A stretch of DNA of 6,215 bases from Candidatus Woesearchaeota archaeon. GTDB lineage: Archaea; Nanobdellota; Nanobdellia; SCGC-AAA011-G17; GW2011-AR17. This document shows positions 6,105-6,215 of this stretch, piece by piece (position 1 is the stretch's first letter; each line of letters starts with the position of its first letter). The translations under genes and the position numbers were made by a program. The stretch lies in the NCBI GenBank assembly GCA_016211095.1, contig JACQSW010000111.1:1-6215 (forward strand), read 5' to 3'. The notes under the pieces are model-generated. The model was not told the DNA's origin and ran no database searches. It worked only from the letters and a program-made list of their open reading frames with translations.

Positions 6105-6215
6105 GGAAATGAGTTCAAAATAGTTGTTAGGGATTTAGAAAAAAAAGATGAAAAAAAAGTTAAATTTTTTCCCAATTATTTTGACGACCAACGATTCGGC
6201 ATCGAAGGGACAAAC
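6105..6215 (+). pseudogene. truD: TruD continuation after the in-frame stop, cut by the window edge
   Basis: Reading on in the same frame after the TAA gives 37 uninterrupted codons to the last base. They begin with GNEFKIVVRDL, completing the 'GDL-x-GN-x-F-x-I-x-x-R' element begun before the stop. They then contain FPNYFDDQRFG (residues 128-138 if the stop is counted as 106), the well-known NYF-x-x-QRFG motif of TruD. There is no frameshift: one codon is wrong, and a single A-to-T change from AAA (Lys) would explain it. The gene may be inactivated, read through, or miscalled at one base. The remainder lies beyond the window. Confidence 0.85.

Noticed and set aside
5861..6175. 104-codon minus-strand frame opposite truD
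   Set aside because: It is antisense to the conserved TruD catalytic motif, and its Phe/Ser-rich product is the mirror of Lys-rich coding sequence.

Overview
The window looks like part of a small, AT-rich archaeal genome, possibly a DPANN-type lineage. The reasons are an archaeal-type cofactor-independent phosphoglycerate mutase, a TruD-type pseudouridine synthase, TATA-like boxes about 30 bases before start codons that lack Shine-Dalgarno sequences, and STT3/AglB-like membrane proteins. The archaeal call is fairly firm; the exact lineage is inference. Genes are packed tightly with several overlaps, and no gene-free stretch exceeds about 75 bases. No tRNA, rRNA, CRISPR array or insertion sequence was seen.

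Layout: (1) 1-1092, plus strand: the 3' portion of a phenylalanine-rich GT-C type membrane glycosyltransferase whose start lies outside the window. (2) 1085-3950, minus strand: two paralogous STT3-like multi-pass proteins that overlap each other by 41 bases. The downstream one converges on gene 1, and their stop ends overlap by 8 bases. (3) 3940-4506, minus strand: scpB, a chromosome-segregation (SMC complex) subunit whose end overlaps the first STT3-like gene by 11 bases. (4) 4581-5738, minus strand: apgM, the glycolytic phosphoglycerate mutase, with all expected metal ligands. (5) 5739-5786: a 48-base divergent promoter region. (6) 5787-6215, plus strand: truD, running off the 3' edge and interrupted by an in-frame TAA at 6102-6104.

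scpB and the two STT3-like genes probably form one transcription unit. apgM lies just upstream on the same strand and may have its own promoter. The three membrane proteins together suggest a small surface-glycosylation or lipid-linked-sugar cluster beside housekeeping genes.

Two observations stand out. truD encodes conserved TruD sequence on both sides of its stop codon. The tandem STT3-like proteins keep the overall STT3 layout and share two strong motifs with each other, but lack the acidic second-loop motif and the WWDYG motif of active oligosaccharyltransferases.
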